Shown in pieces: positions 61,533-64,000 of a stretch of 64,000 nt of DNA (its first letter is position 1; each line of letters starts with the position of its first letter). The stretch spans positions 124,001 to 188,000 of the forward strand of contig JACKCT010000004.1 of assembly GCA_020633895.1 (NCBI GenBank), read 5' to 3'. Made by a program: the position numbers and the translations under genes. A model generated the notes under the pieces. It was given only the letters and a program-made list of their open reading frames with translations, was not told the DNA's origin and made no database searches. The stretch comes from Deltaproteobacteria bacterium (GTDB lineage: Bacteria; Lernaellota; Lernaellaia; JACKCT01).

Positions 61533-63716
61533 TCAGGCGGCGCCGATCAAATGGCCGATTTGCATGATGGCGACCGCGACCACCCAGGCGAGCACCAAGC
61601 TATAGGCCACGGAAAACGCCGTCCATTTCCAGGACCCGGTCTCGCGCCGAATCGCGGCGAGGGTCCCCAGGCACGGCGTGTAAATCAGAATGAACGCCAT
61701 CAACGCCAAGGAGCGCAGGGGCGTGAGGGTCGACGACTTCAACCGAGAGCGCAAATCGCCGGACGATTCGTCGATGTCGGTGCCCACCTGATAGATCACG
61801 CCGTAGGTGGACACGACGATTTCCTTGGCGACGAATCCGGTCAGGATCGCCACGTTGGTCTGCCAGTCGAAGCCCATCGGCGCGAAGATGGGCGTCATCG
61901 CGTTGCCGATTTTCGCCAGGTAGCTTTGGGACATCTGCTCGGCCGATTGGGCCGTCTGCAAATCGGCGATCCGCGATTGCAGCGCCTGGGCCTGTTCGCC
62001 GTCGGGCGCGTCGGCGACGGTCGCCAGCTCGGACTCAGCGGCCGCGATCCGGGCGTCGTAGTCCTGCGTGTATTCCACGTTGCGGGGGAAGTTCGTCAGC
62101 ACCCAGACGACCAGCGAACCGATGAGGATGACGCCGCCCATTTTCTTTACGAAAATCTTCGAGCGGTCCCAAGTGTTGATCAGCAGGTCGCGCATGGTCG
62201 GCATGCGATAGGGCGGCAGCTCCATCACGAACGGCGCCGCTTGCCCGCGCAGAATCGTCTTCGAGAAAAGAAAACCCATCGCGATCGCGAGGAAGATGCC
62301 GAGCGCGTACATGGAGAAGATCACGGTTCCGGCCCACTTGGCGGCGAAGAACGTTCCGGCCAACAGGACGTACACCGGCAGACGAGCCGAGCACGACATC
62401 AGCGGATTGATCAGGGACGTCAGCAAGCGGTCGCGTTCCGAATCCAGGGTTCGGGCCGCCATGACCGCGGGGACGTTACATCCGAAGCCCATCATCAAGG
62501 GGATGAACGCCTTGCCGTGCAGGCCGATCACCCGCATCACCCGATCCATCATGAACGCGGCGCGGGCCATGTAGCCCGAGTGCTCCAGGAACGCGATGCA
62601 GAAGAAGAGAATGACGATATTCGGTAGGAAGACAATGACGAAGCCAACGCCGTTGATGGCGCCTTCGACGATGATATCCCGCCAGAACGTGTCGCCCAGG
62701 ATCGCGCTGACACCGTCGGAAATCATCCCGACACCGGCGTCGATCCAGTCCATCGGCGTGGCGCCGACGGTGAACGTCAACTGGAAGACGGTCCAGAGAA
62801 TCAGCAGGAAAATCGGCAGACCCAGCAGGCGGTGCGTGAGCAGGCTGTCGATTTTATCGGTGAAGGAATCGAACTGCGTCGCGGGGGGCTCGTAGACCTG
62901 CTGGAATGCGGAGGAAATGAAACCGTAGCGACGCTGGGTGATGATCGATTCCACGTCGTCATGGAATTGGCCGCGCAACTCATCGCGAGCCTTGCCGGCA
63001 TCCAGGATTACTTCCGGCGGCAGCGACGTGGATCTATCCGTCGCAATTCGCTTGGCGATTTCTTCGTCGTTCTCCAACAGCTTGATAGCCACCCATCGGG
63101 CGGCGAACTCGCTGGAGAGCAGATCGCGCAGGCCGTGCTCGTCGATGATCGATTGGATGCGCGTCTCGATGTCCCGGCCGTAATCCACATTGACCGGGTG
63201 GGCTTCTCGTTCGTTCCCCTGGGCAACGGCGATGCCCTCGGCGATGAGCTTGTCCAGGCCTTCGCCCTTGACGGCGACAGTCGGAATTGCCGGCGTGCCG
63301 AGAATCGAAACCAGCTTATCCACATGCACCCGCGCGCCGCTGCGCTCGAATTCGTCATAGACGTTCAGCGCCAACACAACCGGTTGGCCCAGTTCGATAA
63401 GCTGCGTCGTCAGGAAAAGGCTGCGCTCCAGATTCGTCACGTCCAGAACCTGGATAACGACGTCGGGCTTTTCGTCCAGCAGGAACTGCCGGGTGATGCG
63501 CTCTTCCAGGGAATAGGGCGAGAGGCTGTAGGTGCCGGGCAAATCAACGATGCGGATATCCAGGGAATCGTGCTTATACCGCCCGATCTTCTTTTCGATC
63601 GTGACACCGGGCCAATTGCCCACCTTCTGCGCGGACCCGGTCAGCGCATTGAACAAGGTGGTTTTCCCGGAGTTGGGATTCCCGGCCAGGGCAAAGGTGA
63701 ACGTAGAACGAGCCAT
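61533..63716 (-). CDS. feoB: Ferrous iron transporter FeoB
   Basis: 727 residues, full length. N-terminal G domain: GNPNSGKT (residues 12-19), DLPGTYSLSP, and NVYD (NKxD-like). A GDI-like helical domain follows, then about ten to eleven membrane helices with two gate regions; FMMGFGCNVPAVMAART and LMSCSARLPVYVLLAG are typical of FeoB. A helical insert of about 50 residues (DARIAAAESELATVADAPDG to AEQMSQSY) sits in a loop near residue 580. GGAGG ten bases upstream supports the ATG. Imports Fe2+ across the inner membrane with FeoA next to it. Confidence 0.95.
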   Translation of the reverse strand: MARSTFTFALAGNPNSGKTTLFNALTGSAQKVGNWPGVTIEKKIGRYKHDSLDIRIVDLPGTYSLSPYSLEERITRQFLLDEKPDVVIQVLDVTNLERSLFLTTQLIELGQPVVLALNVYDEFERSGARVHVDKLVSILGTPAIPTVAVKGEGLDKLIAEGIAVAQGNEREAHPVNVDYGRDIETRIQSIIDEHGLRDLLSSEFAARWVAIKLLENDEEIAKRIATDRSTSLPPEVILDAGKARDELRGQFHDDVESIITQRRYGFISSAFQQVYEPPATQFDSFTDKIDSLLTHRLLGLPIFLLILWTVFQLTFTVGATPMDWIDAGVGMISDGVSAILGDTFWRDIIVEGAINGVGFVIVFLPNIVILFFCIAFLEHSGYMARAAFMMDRVMRVIGLHGKAFIPLMMGFGCNVPAVMAARTLDSERDRLLTSLINPLMSCSARLPVYVLLAGTFFAAKWAGTVIFSMYALGIFLAIAMGFLFSKTILRGQAAPFVMELPPYRMPTMRDLLINTWDRSKIFVKKMGGVILIGSLVVWVLTNFPRNVEYTQDYDARIAAAESELATVADAPDGEQAQALQSRIADLQTAQSAEQMSQSYLAKIGNAMTPIFAPMGFDWQTNVAILTGFVAKEIVVSTYGVIYQVGTDIDESSGDLRSRLKSSTLTPLRSLALMAFILIYTPCLGTLAAIRRETGSWKWTAFSVAYSLVLAWVVAVAIMQIGHLIGAA

Positions 63717-63739
63717 CGAACGCGCGCCTCCAGGACGTC

Positions 63740-64000
63740 TTAGTGTCGGCCGTCGCTCGCCGTGCAAACGCGGACCATGGCCGCCTCGTTGCTGCGTAGC
63801 GAGACCTTGTAGTTTTTCAGATAGAAGATGATCGGGTCGGCCAGGGGCGCCCGGCGATCCACGCGAACAATCGCGCCGGGGACGAAGCCCATTTCCATCA
63901 GGCGATGGCGGTAGGCGCCGGTGCCGGTGAGCCCCAGCACCTGAACGCAATCGCCTTTTCGGCAATCACGCAGCGTGCGGGACGGCAGTTCATTGGTGAC
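63740..64000 (-). CDS. feoA: FeoA-family protein (5' end outside window)
   Basis: The SH3-like FeoA domain is visible from ELPSRTLRDCRKGDCVQVLG through RHRLMEMGFVPGAIVRVDRRAPLADPIIFYLKNYKVSLRSNEAAMV-type sequence. The frame is open to the window edge, so the start and perhaps a second FeoA unit lie beyond. The stop is 23 bases from feoB on the same strand. FeoA supports FeoB-mediated Fe2+ uptake. Confidence 0.92.
   Translation of the reverse strand, partial: VTNELPSRTLRDCRKGDCVQVLGLTGTGAYRHRLMEMGFVPGAIVRVDRRAPLADPIIFYLKNYKVSLRSNEAAMVRVCTASDGRH

Overview
The window is a gene-dense stretch of a high-GC, Gram-negative bacterial chromosome, probably from a deltaproteobacteria-grade lineage (Myxococcota, Desulfobacterota or a related candidate phylum). 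This is inferred from an LPS core pathway with heptose (two heptosyltransferases, a heptose-7-phosphate kinase, LptE), many lipobox-bearing lipoproteins, an Asp-rich lipoprotein with a MopE-like metal-binding motif, a PurL without its glutaminase domain, and frequent GTG/TTG starts behind good Shine-Dalgarno sites. Nearly all of it reads as chromosomal core. I see no phage, insertion sequence, CRISPR array or plasmid gene. No stretch longer than about 300 bases lacks a gene; the longest gaps (7630-7917 and 10310-10606) hold start regions, a terminator and a promoter.

Layout. 1-10.3 kb: end of a Lon-like protease, a phosphatase/phosphodiesterase-fold TPR protein, an outer-membrane protein, two metallo-beta-lactamase-fold hydrolases, cysteine desulfurase, an endonuclease III-type glycosylase, two small envelope proteins, methylmalonyl-CoA epimerase and thiolase. 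10.5-17.7 kb: a FadL/OmpP1-type porin followed by a 945-residue Ig-like lipoprotein, a membrane-anchored protein of unknown function, then divergent SpoIIM-like and RDD membrane proteins. 17.7-24.6 kb: transaldolase and an LPS core/O-antigen operon with overlapping genes. 24.7-31.7 kb: yicC, gmk, rel/spoT, rubredoxin, secreted proteins, lptE and holA. 31.7-38.9 kb: rpsT, murJ, purL-purQ, a CorA transporter and tRNA-Arg(TCT). 39-43.9 kb: the Asp-rich lipoprotein, then a two-gene cassette of a PGM1-type ATP-grasp ligase and an aspartoacylase-type hydrolase. 44-46.7 kb: PilZ, enoyl-CoA hydratase and MOSC genes and an inverted repeat of a dispersed type. 46.7-54.5 kb (minus strand): an exopolysaccharide operon in the order fused double glycosyltransferase, initiating phosphotransferase, ugd, UXS-like, galE, HAD. 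54.6-57.1 kb: DUF1800/DUF1501 pair. 57.2-64 kb (minus strand): an iron-uptake block of feoA, feoB, a Cys-rich FeoB partner, porin, imelysin and di-heme oxidoreductase.

How the genes fit together. The plus-strand LPS operon (GT2, two GT9, GT4, O-antigen ligase, heptose kinase) together with LptE builds and exports LPS. The minus-strand operon supplies UDP-glucuronate, a UXS-type product and UDP-galactose, plus an initiating glycosyl-phosphate transferase and a double glycosyltransferase for a surface polysaccharide. The right end looks like an envelope-spanning ferrous-iron system. The least understood unit is the ligase/hydrolase cassette at 41.3-43.9 kb. All functions are inferred from motifs read by eye; no database search was run.
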